From NCBI GenBank assembly GCA_963771655.1, contig CAVYUG010000009.1, positions 186,001-250,000 on the forward strand: DNA of 64,000 bases, given 5' to 3'. The notes below the pieces were generated by a model, which was not told where the DNA came from, did no database searches, and saw only the letters and a program-made list of their open reading frames with translations. Both the position numbers and the translations under genes were made by a program. Of this stretch, positions 49,069 through 58,295 are shown in pieces (the first letter of the stretch is position 1; each line of letters begins with the position of its first letter). Origin of the DNA: JAWVFM01 sp963771655. GTDB lineage: Bacteria > Actinomycetota > Thermoleophilia > Solirubrobacterales > 70-9.

Positions 49069-50745
49069 CTATACGAGCTCCTTCTTCAGGATCTTGCCGG
49101 TGCTGTTGCGCGGCAGCGAATCGAGGAACTCAACCTCGCGCGGGACCTTGTAGTTCGCGAGGTGCGATTTGACATGGGCGCGGATCTCGTCCTCCGAGAG
49201 GTCCTCGCCCTCCGAGGTGACGACGAAAGCCTTCAGGCGCTGCCCGAACTCCTCGTCGTCGACGCCGATCACCGCGGCCTCAGCGACCGCCTCGTGGTCG
49301 GACAGCAGGTCCTCCACCTCGCGCGGGAAGACGTTCTCGCCGCCGGAGACGATCATCTCGTCGTCTCGTCCATCGATGAAGAGGCGCCCCTCCTCGTCGA
49401 AATGCCCCACGTCGCCGGAAGACATGAGGCCGCCGACCATCTCCTTGGTGCCACCACCGGTGTAGCCCTCGAACTGGAACTCGTTGCCGACGAAGATCCG
49501 GCCCGACTTCCCGGTCGACACCTCGTCGCCGTTCTCGTCGAGGATCCTGACGACGCTTCCGCGGGGCGGCAGGCCGGCGGTGCCCGGGGCGGCCCGGAGG
49601 TCCTCCGGCCCCGCGATCGTCGCGTAGGCGACCTCGGTCGACCCGTAGAGGTTGTAGACGTTGTCGCCGAAGGTGTCCATCCACCGGATTGCAAGCTCGC
49701 CCGGCAGCGCCGAGCCGCTCACGGCCACGACCCGGAGGCTCGGCAGCTCGTACTTGCGGAGCGTTTCCTCTCCGAGCGCAAGGATCCGCTGAAGCATCAC
49801 CGGGACGACGGCGAGCGCCGTCGCCTCGTGCTCTTCGACCAGCTGCAGCGTCGCCTCGGCGTCGAACTTCCGGTGCACGATGGCCGTTGAGCCGAGCGCC
49901 TGCGCCATCTGAAGATGGGCGAAGCCCCAGGCATGGAAGAGGGGGGCGCCGATCACCGTGGCTTCCCTCGCGTGGAGGCCGAGGCGCGAGAGCATCGCCG
50001 CGATCGGGCCGATCGTTCCCGGCGAGCCGCGCTGGGCGCCCTTCGGCGTGCCGGTGGTCCCGGAGGTGAGGATGATGAACCTGGCCTCCTCGTCCGGCGC
50101 GTCGACGTCGCTCGCGTCACCGCCCTCGATCAGGTCCTCGAGCGGCTTGTCGGGAGGATCGACGCTCTCGTCCTCGCGCCAGCCGACGTACGCGTGGAGC
50201 GCGCGGCCCCCGGCCTCTCGCGCCGGCTTCAGGACGTCGGCGAACTCCTCGTCGTAGATGAGCACCGCGGGCTCCTCGCGCTCGACCACGTCCTTGAACT
50301 GGGGCGCGGAGAAGCCGGTGTTCATGTAGAGCACGCTCGCGCCGAGCTTTGCGGCGGCGAGAGTGGCGTCGACGAAGCCCCGGTGGTTGCGGCACATGAT
50401 GGCGACGCCATCCCCCGGCCTCACCCCATCGGCCTCGAGCGCGCGCGCGAGCCCGTTCGAGCGCTCGTGGAGCTCGCGATAGGTCAACTCGCCGAGCTCG
50501 TCCACGAAGGCCACGTTGTCGGGTATCTCGACGTTCGCCGCCGCGATCGCCGCGGCCGGCGTGGTGCCCCAGCGCGCAACCTCGCGGATGATCCGCGCGA
50601 GCTTGTCGGGCCGAACGGGGCGGATCAAGCCGGTCTCGACGAGCTCGCGGACTACCGCCGGCACCTCTCCCACCGGCCCGAGCTTGCCCAGCGGGAACCG
50701 TACAACGCGGCCGACGATCGGCAGGTCCGAGCCCAGCGGAGTCAA
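49069..50745 (-). CDS. Acyl-CoA synthetase / AMP-dependent ligase (FadD-like)
   Basis: A 558-residue adenylating enzyme. The P-loop is ILTSGTTGTPKGAQRG, then the A4 region APLFHAWGFAHLQMA, A5 NLYGSTEVAYATI, A7 SSGDVGHFDEEGRLFIDGR, A8 DDEMIVSGGENVFPREVE and the A10 Lys in NSTGKILKKEL. This suits long- or medium-chain fatty acids or related acids. The start is an in-frame TTG at 50745; a later start is possible. It is convergent with the rightward acyltransferase module, and together they form a lipid-metabolism island within the core. Confidence 0.9.
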   Translation of the reverse strand: MTPLGSDLPIVGRVVRFPLGKLGPVGEVPAVVRELVETGLIRPVRPDKLARIIREVARWGTTPAAAIAAANVEIPDNVAFVDELGELTYRELHERSNGLARALEADGVRPGDGVAIMCRNHRGFVDATLAAAKLGASVLYMNTGFSAPQFKDVVEREEPAVLIYDEEFADVLKPAREAGGRALHAYVGWREDESVDPPDKPLEDLIEGGDASDVDAPDEEARFIILTSGTTGTPKGAQRGSPGTIGPIAAMLSRLGLHAREATVIGAPLFHAWGFAHLQMAQALGSTAIVHRKFDAEATLQLVEEHEATALAVVPVMLQRILALGEETLRKYELPSLRVVAVSGSALPGELAIRWMDTFGDNVYNLYGSTEVAYATIAGPEDLRAAPGTAGLPPRGSVVRILDENGDEVSTGKSGRIFVGNEFQFEGYTGGGTKEMVGGLMSSGDVGHFDEEGRLFIDGRDDEMIVSGGENVFPREVEDLLSDHEAVAEAAVIGVDDEEFGQRLKAFVVTSEGEDLSEDEIRAHVKSHLANYKVPREVEFLDSLPRNSTGKILKKELV

Positions 50746-50754
50746 CTACTTGCG

Positions 50755-50771
50755 GGCGCCCGCGGCGCCCT
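50755..50771 (-). terminator. Possible hairpin after ispF
   Basis: GGGCGCC-CGC-GGCGCCC is a perfect 7-bp stem with a 3-base loop, 48 bases after the ispF stop and 9 bases before the acyl-CoA synthetase start. It is stable but lacks a U-run; it could also sit in a short leader of the synthetase gene. Confidence 0.4.
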
Positions 50772-50818
50772 TACCTGCTGCTTTCGGATCTCAAGATCCT
50801 CACCAACACACCCGCACC

Positions 50819-51286
50819 CTACCCGGAGTCCACGTCCACCAGCGCCACCGCGACGCACGCGATCCCCTCCCCCCGCCCGATCCATCCCATCCCCTCATTC
50901 GTCGTCGCCTTCACGCTCACGGGCGCGGAAACGGCGGCGCGAAGCTGGCCCTCCATCGCCGACCGCCGGTCGGCCAGGCGCGGCGCCTCGCAGATGACGG
51001 TGGCGTCGACGTTTTCGACCCGGCCCCCGATCATCCCGAGCACCATCCGCAGGAGGTCGAGCGAGTCGGCATCGCGCCAGCGCTCCTCGCTCTGCGGGAA
51101 GTGCTGGCCGAGGTCGCCGAGCCCGGCCGCGCCGAGGATCGCGTCGATCACCGCGTGAGTCAGGACGTCGGCGTCGGAGTGGCCCTCGAGGCCATGCGGA
51201 TGGTCGATCTCGAGACCTCCGAGCACGAGGCGACCGCCCTCCGCGAACCGGTGGCTGTCGAAGCCGATCCCGACGCGCGAGGCCAA
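50819..51286 (-). CDS. ispF: 2-C-methyl-D-erythritol 2,4-cyclodiphosphate synthase
   Basis: Step five of the MEP isoprenoid pathway; a trimeric metal enzyme of 155 residues. RVGIGFDSHRFAEGGRLVLG, IDHPHGLEGHSDADVLTHAV and DAILGAAGLGDLGQHFP carry the metal ligands. VNVDATVICEAPRL is the family's mid-motif, and VKATTNEGMGWIGRGEGIA is the conserved end. The start is a TTG directly after the upstream TAG stop, so it depends on coupling. It is separated from ispD by one PHP gene, unlike Mycobacterium or Bacillus. Confidence 0.95.
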   Translation of the reverse strand: MASRVGIGFDSHRFAEGGRLVLGGLEIDHPHGLEGHSDADVLTHAVIDAILGAAGLGDLGQHFPQSEERWRDADSLDLLRMVLGMIGGRVENVDATVICEAPRLADRRSAMEGQLRAAVSAPVSVKATTNEGMGWIGRGEGIACVAVALVDVDSG

Positions 51287-52114
51287 CTACCCGAGCGGCT
51301 CCATCTTCCGCTCGCGCCGCTGGAAGGTCGCGATCTCCTCGATTCCCCAGTCCCTCATGGTCTCGACCGCCTGATCGTACGCGTGCCCGATGTCACCCGG
51401 TACGTGGGCGTCGGAGGAGAGCGCGAAAACCGCTCCCGCCTCGATGAGCATCTCCGCGAGGTCTGGCGCCGGGTAGAGCTCGCCGACGGGCTTGCGCAGC
51501 CCCGCCGTCGACACCTCCACGGCCACGCCCGCCTCGCCGACCGCCTCGGCCAGCCCCTCGTAGTAGAAGCGCGGATCGCGGGCCGGCGCCGGGCGCCCCC
51601 GCCCCCAGACCTTGACCAGGTCGGGATGGGAGAGGACGTCGAAGAGGCCCGAGCGCGCCGCCTCGGTGACCATCTCGAAATACCGGCGCCAGACGGCGTC
51701 GGGATCGCCCGTGCGCTCCCACGCGTCGAAGCCGTCGTGGTCGACCGCGGTCTCGCCGATGAAGTGCACCGAGCCGAGGACGTAGTCGAAGTCGTGGGCA
51801 TCGAGCAGGCTCCCGATCCGGTCCTCGGCGCCGGGCACGAAATCGGCCTCGATCCCGAGCCGAAGGGGAGTTCCGCCCACGAACTCGCAGTACTCGCTCA
51901 GGTCGTCACGCGCCTGCGCCTCCCAGAACGGGTGCCGCCAGATCTCGAGCGCCTGAACGAAGCGGTAGACGTGCTCGGAGCAGCCGAGCTCGCCGACGCC
52001 GGCGTCGCTCGCTGCCTCCAGGTAGCGATCGACGTTCGCCTCGGTGAACGCGTGCTCCAGGGGGTCGCGGTGGTCGCCGTCCTCGCGCAGGTGGACGTGG
52101 TAGTCGGTCAGCAC
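51287..52114 (-). CDS. PHP-domain phosphatase (histidinol-phosphatase-like)
   Basis: A 275-residue metal-dependent phosphoesterase. LTDYHVHLREDG has the His-x-His motif, then CSEHVYRF, GIEADFVPG, YVLGSVHFIGE, VLSHPDLVKVWG and ALSSDAHVPGDIG complete the trinuclear site. It resembles HisK-type histidinol phosphatases, but no his genes are nearby, so another phosphate ester is possible. It lies between ispD and ispF and reads with them. TACCTT lies 9 bases before its GTG start. Confidence 0.87.
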   Translation of the reverse strand: MLTDYHVHLREDGDHRDPLEHAFTEANVDRYLEAASDAGVGELGCSEHVYRFVQALEIWRHPFWEAQARDDLSEYCEFVGGTPLRLGIEADFVPGAEDRIGSLLDAHDFDYVLGSVHFIGETAVDHDGFDAWERTGDPDAVWRRYFEMVTEAARSGLFDVLSHPDLVKVWGRGRPAPARDPRFYYEGLAEAVGEAGVAVEVSTAGLRKPVGELYPAPDLAEMLIEAGAVFALSSDAHVPGDIGHAYDQAVETMRDWGIEEIATFQRRERKMEPLG

Positions 52115-52130
52115 GGGTCAGGCAAGGTAT

Positions 52131-52142
52131 TCCCGGCCGGGA
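52131..52142. promoter_or_regulatory. Perfect 12-bp palindrome between divergent promoters
   Basis: TCCCGGCCGGGA lies between the -10 boxes of the PHP gene (minus, TACCTT) and of the small membrane gene (plus, TACGCT). It may be a shared operator, although GC-rich palindromes of this size can arise by chance. Confidence 0.35.
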
Positions 52143-52158
52143 TGTCTACGCTCCCGCG

Positions 52159-52320
52159 GTGCCGCGAACGCTGGTGGACCTCACGATCATGCTCGGCGCC
52201 TTCGCCGGCGCGACGGCGATCGCCGCGGCGCTCGGCGCAGCGAACTTCGGGACCGCGCTCGCCTTCGGCCAGATCGGCTTCGCCCTGGCCCTCCTCTACG
52301 TGCTGCTGCGCCGGCCCTGA
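52159..52320 (+). CDS. 53-residue two-helix membrane protein
   Basis: A short rightward gene starting at GTG 52159. It encodes two hydrophobic helices joined by a small Asn-containing loop: MLGAFAGATAIAAALGAANF and then GQIGFALALLYVLL, ending in LRRP. Support comes from the TACGCT box 6 bases upstream of the start and from an undisturbed frame ending at TGA 52320, 25 bases into the convergent ispD gene. I recognise no family. It is one of the opposite-strand insertions in the otherwise leftward core. Confidence 0.55.
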   Translation: MPRTLVDLTIMLGAFAGATAIAAALGAANFGTALAFGQIGFALALLYVLLRRP

Positions 52321-52990
52321 TCGGCGAGGAGGAGCTCGGCGACGCGGAGATCATCTGGAGTCGTGACCTTGAGGTTCCAGGCCGGCGCCGGCTCGATGAG
52401 GACCTTGCCGCCGCCCTTCTCGACGAGCATGGCCTCATCCGTAGCGGGGGCGATGCCCTGGGGATCCGCGTCGTAGGCCGATCGCAGGGTCCCCGTGCGG
52501 AACGCCTGCGGCGTCTGGGCGGCCCAGAGATGCTCGCGGCTCTCGGTGCCCACGATCTCGAGGCCACGAGCGCGCTTCACGGTGTCGGCGAGCGCGGCCG
52601 CCGCAATTACCCCGTCTGCGTCCGGGCGCTCCAAGAGCTTGCGCACGACCGAGTCAATGAGGAGCGGCGTCACGAGGGGCCGCGCGGCATCGTGGATCAC
52701 GACGAAGTCGGCCTCGACGCGTGCAAGCGCGGCGCGTACCGACTCGGCCCGAGTCTCACCCCCGGGCACCAAGTCAATCGCGGCTGGGGCCGCCTCCCTG
52801 ACCAGCTCGTCCGCACCGGGAGGGGCGGCGATCACGATCGGTCCGACCGACTCGGCGCGCGCCAGCGCGCCGACCGACCACGCCAGCATCGGCCGCCCGT
52901 TGACCTCGACAAGGGCCTTCGGGCCGCCGGCTCCGAGTCGCTCTCCAGAGCCGGCGGCCGCGATGACCGCGGTGGCGGTTTGCGCGCCGC
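52296..52990 (-). CDS. ispD: 2-C-methyl-D-erythritol 4-phosphate cytidylyltransferase (start uncertain)
   Basis: Step three of the MEP pathway. The nucleotide-binding motif is VIAAAGSGERLGAGGPKAL, followed by FVVIHDAARPLVTPLLIDSV, ADTVKRA, WAAQTPQAFRTG and TDEAMLVEKGGGKVLI, all typical of IspD. Length is about 225-230 residues. No ATG, GTG or TTG is found in frame between the carD stop and the first conserved residues; codons there are GCG CAA ACC GCC ACC GCG GTC. Either a non-standard start is used or an indel hides it, so the 52990 start is nominal. It directly follows carD, as in mycobacteria. Confidence 0.9.
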
Positions 52991-53553
52991 TAGGCGGCGG
53001 CGGTGGCGCCGAAGCGCTCCTCCAGGAGCTCGTCGAGGTAGGCCTCGGCCCCGTCCTCGTCCTTCTCCAGGGCGTACATGAACTCCGAGGCGAGGATCTT
53101 CTTCGCTCGGGTGTACATCTGCTTCTCGCCGGTGGAGAGTCCCTTCTCCCACTCACGGATCGCGAGGTTGCGAACGACCTCGGCGAGCTCGAAGACGTCG
53201 CCGGTCTTGATCTTCTCGCGGTTGTGCTTGAAGCGGCGGTTCCAGTTCTTCGGCATGTCCGACATCTCACCCGTCAGCACGTCGATCACGCGCTTGACCT
53301 CCTCCTCGTTGATCACCCGCCGGAGGCCGGCGACGTGCGCGTTCTCGCACGGCACCATCACGGTCATGTCGTTGTGCAGGATCTTGATGGTCAGGTAGTC
53401 GCGGTTCTCGCCGAGGAGCTCTCTCGTCTCCTTGCGGATCACGACGCCGGCCCCATGGTGCGGGTAGACGACGTTGTCGCCCGCCTCGAAGGTGCACTCG
53501 ATGGGGCCGATCTCGTGATCGGCCTGCGCGTCCTCGATTTCTATCTCTGGGAT
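52990..53553 (-). CDS. carD: CarD/CdnL-family transcription regulator (start uncertain)
   Basis: Binds the RNA polymerase beta subunit and stabilises open complexes at many promoters. The RNAP-interaction domain is FEAGDNVVYPHHGAGVVIRK with DYLTIKILHNDMTVMVPCEN. The C-terminal helical DNA-binding domain includes PKNWNRRFKHNREKIKTGD and EVVRNLAIREWEKGLSTGEK. An acidic N-terminal stretch (PEIEIEDAQADHEIGPIEC) precedes it. The best ribosome site (GAGGAGG, then five A) leads to an ATC codon at 53553, not ATG; the nearest ATG in frame lies within disA. Either an unusual start or a base error is likely. Confidence 0.92.
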   Translation of the reverse strand: MPEIEIEDAQADHEIGPIECTFEAGDNVVYPHHGAGVVIRKETRELLGENRDYLTIKILHNDMTVMVPCENAHVAGLRRVINEEEVKRVIDVLTGEMSDMPKNWNRRFKHNREKIKTGDVFELAEVVRNLAIREWEKGLSTGEKQMYTRAKKILASEFMYALEKDEDGAEAYLDELLEERFGATAAA

Positions 53554-53596
53554 TTTTTCCTCCTCTAATCGAGACGAGCCGCTCGCTGGCGGCCCG

Positions 53597-54709
53597 TCAA
53601 CTTGACGTGTAGTGGTCGACGAAGCCGACCTCCGAAACCCTGCGAAGCGCCGCCCGAATCTCCTCCGCGCGTGCCTCGCCAACCCCCTCGACCGCGGCGA
53701 GCTCGTGGTCCGTGGCGGCCATGATCCCCTCGAGGTCGCCGAAGCGGTGGACGAGCCTCTGGGCGACGAGGCGCGGGAGCCTCGGCACCTGCGTCAGCGC
53801 ACGGTAGCCGCGCGCACGGACCCACAGGTCGTGCGCGTTGGCCTTCCGGTCGTAGCCGAGCACCTCGGCCAAGCGGCCGAAGTCGAGCAGCTCGCGATGC
53901 GGAAGCGCCGCCAGCTCGCTGGCGGCGCGCTCCAGCTCCTGCTCCGAATCGACGGCGACGTAATCGCGGACCAGCGCCATCCGCTCGGCCATCACGCCCA
54001 TCACGGTCTCCTCGAGCTGCATCTCGATCAGGCGGCCCTCGGTGCCGAGCTCGATGATGTAACGCTCCACCTCGGCCGCCATCCGCGTGACGAGCTCGGC
54101 GCGCTGCAGGACAACGAGCGGTTCGTGAAGCGCGACCGACCCATGTCGCTCCTGCTCGGAGAGCCGGGTCGAGATCCGGTTGAGGTGGTCGCGGTACTTC
54201 TCGAGCGTCGCGAGGCCCTGGTTCGCCTTCGAAAGCACGGTGGGGATGTCGACGAGGATGTACTTGATCCCCTCCACGTAGAGCGACACCACGTCACGCC
54301 GCTGCGAGATGGCGATGACGAGCGCCTTCGTCTGCTTCGCGACCCGCTCGGCCGTGCGGTGCCTGGTGCCCGTCTCCATCGAGAGGATCGTCGGATCCGG
54401 CATCAGCTGGACGTTCGCCCAGAGGATCCGCGAAGCGTTCGCGTCGAGGACGATCGCGCCGTCCATCTTCGCGAGCTGGTAGAGCAGCGCCGGGTTGTAG
54501 TCGACGTCGAGCCTGATCCCGCCCGAGAGCAGGAACGACACGTCGTCGGGCTCGGCCAACAGGATGAGCCCGCCGGTGCGGGCGTGGATGATCCCGTCGA
54601 CGCCCTCCCGAAGCGCCGTGCCAGGGGCAACCATGTCGAGCGCCCGGAGGAGCCGGGGGTCGAGTCGCGCCTCAAGCTCGTTCAACTCGTCCCCTGCGTG
54701 CGGCGTCAC
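53597..54709 (-). CDS. disA: DNA integrity scanning diadenylate cyclase
   Basis: Makes c-di-AMP and slows synthesis when it meets branched DNA. The diadenylate cyclase domain has MDGAIVLDANASRILWAN and the GTRHRTAERVAKQTKALVIA motif (DGA and RHR). A helical linker follows, then a C-terminal helix-hairpin-helix domain (YRALTQVPRLPRLVAQRLVH; ELAAVEGVGEARAEEIRAAL). Length is 370 residues. GTG start. It follows radA, as in Bacillus and Mycobacterium; the spacer between them contains a family 2 palindrome. Confidence 0.95.
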   Translation of the reverse strand: MTPHAGDELNELEARLDPRLLRALDMVAPGTALREGVDGIIHARTGGLILLAEPDDVSFLLSGGIRLDVDYNPALLYQLAKMDGAIVLDANASRILWANVQLMPDPTILSMETGTRHRTAERVAKQTKALVIAISQRRDVVSLYVEGIKYILVDIPTVLSKANQGLATLEKYRDHLNRISTRLSEQERHGSVALHEPLVVLQRAELVTRMAAEVERYIIELGTEGRLIEMQLEETVMGVMAERMALVRDYVAVDSEQELERAASELAALPHRELLDFGRLAEVLGYDRKANAHDLWVRARGYRALTQVPRLPRLVAQRLVHRFGDLEGIMAATDHELAAVEGVGEARAEEIRAALRRVSEVGFVDHYTSS

Positions 54710-54801
54710 CGCTAGATGATGCCAAAAACACCTGGAGACCCGCTCACCGCCGAATCCCGTGTGGACAGGTCGGAATGGCGCTTGTCAAGTGGCCTTCGCG
54801 C

Positions 54802-54850
54802 GGTTTGTCCTGACTTGACCACCTCCTGGGTGGCAAACGCAGGACGAACC
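54802..54850. repeat. Intergenic imperfect palindrome, family 2 copy B
   Basis: A 49-bp dyad with arms GGTTTGTCCTG and CAGGACGAACC and an inner CCACC-TCCT-GGGTGG stem, in the radA-disA spacer. Size, centre and outer arms match the element at 32091-32139. It lies upstream of a TTGACA-like hexamer, so it might affect disA transcription. Confidence 0.6.
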
Positions 54851-54862
54851 AGCGAAAATGGC

Positions 54863-56272
<1,410 letters not shown>

Positions 56273-56372
56273 GAGCCCACCCTACGAACCCCGCCCGACG
56301 CCATCGCGCCCCTCTGGATGAGCCGCGGAACCGGCGCGGCCGCAGGGGCGCCCTTGCTAGGTTCGCGCCGTC

Positions 56373-58228
56373 TTGCGACGGGGTGGTAGGCGAGCGGCAT
56401 GCTGGGCGACGGCGATCGCCTGCTCCGCGGTGGTCGCGGCAGCGTCGGCCGCGCCGGCGAGCGCGTTCGACGCCGGTGCCGAGGCGAAGAACTTCGCCAA
56501 GATCACGGAGCGCGAGCGCTACATCACCCTGACGCCCGAGTTCCAGGCCCGGCTGCAGCGGCAGAACGTCGCGAGCCAGCAAGAGGATCTCTATATCCAG
56601 ACGCACGACCCGGCCCGCAACTACCTGGGGAACGTCTGCGGGCACCGGACGAACGAGTGCGCCGGCGACGTGCGCTTCTACGACTGGGCGAGCCAGGGCT
56701 TCGGCCTGCGGACGCCCGTGCTGTTCACCGCCCGCGACGGCGCGACGCTCTCCGGCAACGTCTGGGCGACCCGCGCCGGCCCCGCGTCGCGCCCCGCGGT
56801 CGTGATCACGACCGGCTCGGTGCAGGCCCCGGAGACCCTCTACTGGGGCCTCGCGGCGACGCTCGCGAAGCACGGCTACGTGGTCCTCACCTACGACGTG
56901 CAGGGGCAGGGGCGCTCGGACACGCTTCGGCGAGGGACCCGACGCGCTGGAGGGGGTGCCCTCGCAGGCGGGCGAGCCGTTCTACGACGGGACCGAGGAC
57001 GCCCTCGACTTCCTGCTCTCGACGCCGTCCCGCGCCTACGAGCCTCGGCCGAGCTGCACGACCGGCACGAGCCATGCGGCGAAGCAGAGCCATCGCGTCC
57101 AGGAGGGCCTCGACGCCGCGTACAACCCGCACTGGTCGCTCGTCGACCCCTCGCGCGTCGGGATCGCAGGGCATTCGCTGGGGGCAGCGGCCGTCTCGTT
57201 CGTCGGCCAGGAGGACCCGCGCGTCGATGCGCTGGTCGCCTGGGACAACCTCGACGACCCGTCGGCGGGGGGCGCCCTCCCCACGCCGACCTGCCCGAAG
57301 GCGCCCGAGACCCGCAAGCCGCCGCCGATCACGAAGCCGGCGCTCGGGATGTCGAACGACTACTTCCTGACCCCGCAGCCGTACACTCTCCGACCCCGAT
57401 CCGCAGAGCCACAACGACGGCTTTCTCGCCTACCAGGGCGCCGGCGTCGACTCGATGCAGGTCAACATCCGCGGCGGCACCCACTACGAGTACTCGTTCC
57501 TGCCCGGGAACACGCTTCCGTACCCGTTCGGCACTGCCACCCTCCGAGGCGAGGACGTGGCCGCGTGGTACTCGACCGCGTGGTTCGACCGCTACGTCAA
57601 GTGCCAGGGCCGCCCGTCGTGCGAGGCGAATGCCGACGCCCGTCTTGAGACCGACCGCTGGCGCGACGACTCCACCGACGCGCGCATCGACCCCTCCAGC
57701 GATCCGAACCTCTACTCCTTCTACCTCCGCTCCCGCTACGCGCTCCGAGAGGCGAGCGGAACCAAGGTCGCCTGCGACGACATGCGCGCGGGGTGCTCGT
57801 CGATGTCGCCCGACGGACTGGCGCCCGACTACTCGTTCGTGGCCGACGCGAACCGGCCCGACGGCCCACGGCGGGGGCGGGTGATTCCGTGCTCGGTCCC
57901 CCAGGCGGGCGGGCGCGAACCGGATGTGCTCCGTGGCACGGACGCCGGCGACGCCCTGCGGGGGCGAGGCGGGAACGACCGCCTGAGCGGCGCCCCGGGC
58001 CGGACTGCCTTTACGGCGGAACGGGCCGCGACCGCCTCGACGGCGGGGCCGGCCGCGACCGCCTCGACGGCGGGGCCGGCGCGCGACCGCCTGCTCGGCG
58101 GGCGCGGCGCCGACGTGATCCTCGCCACCGGCGCGGGCGCTGACCGCGTCCACTGCGGCGCCGGCCACGACACCGCGAGGGTCGGCCCCGGCGACACCGT
58201 CCGTGGATGCGAGAGGGTCATCCGCTAG
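56373..58228 (+). CDS. Secreted alpha/beta hydrolase with C-terminal RTX-like repeats, frameshifted
   Basis: A large secreted protein interrupted by four frame changes. It starts at TTG 56373 with a signal peptide (IACSAVVAAASAAPASA). The hydrolase part spans VVITTGSVQAPETLYWGLAA, YDVQGQGRSDT, then (second frame) SRVGIAGHSLGAAAVSFVGQ with the nucleophile Ser, then (third frame) NIRGGTHYEYSFLPG. The C-terminus has glycine-aspartate repeats (GGTGRDRLDGGAGRDRLDGG) and ends ATGAGADRVHCGAGHDTARV, with a late CERV. Shifts lie near 56925, 57389, 57995 and 58080; the first two are each one extra base. Calcium-binding repeats like these are common in secreted proteins of this class. Confidence 0.72.
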
Positions 58229-58230
58229 GC

Positions 58231-58283
58231 CCGCGAACGTCCCTTGATACCCCCGCATAGCCCCCAACGCGGGACGTTCGCGG
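58231..58283. terminator. Long hairpin between convergent genes
   Basis: CCGCGAACGTCCC (58231-58243) is perfectly inverted as GGGACGTTCGCGG (58271-58283). The 27-base loop has two CCCCC runs flanking GCATAG. It lies between the hydrolase stop and the MFS stop, so a bidirectional terminator is the simplest reading. Confidence 0.6.
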
Positions 58284-58295
58284 CTTGGCGGCGCG

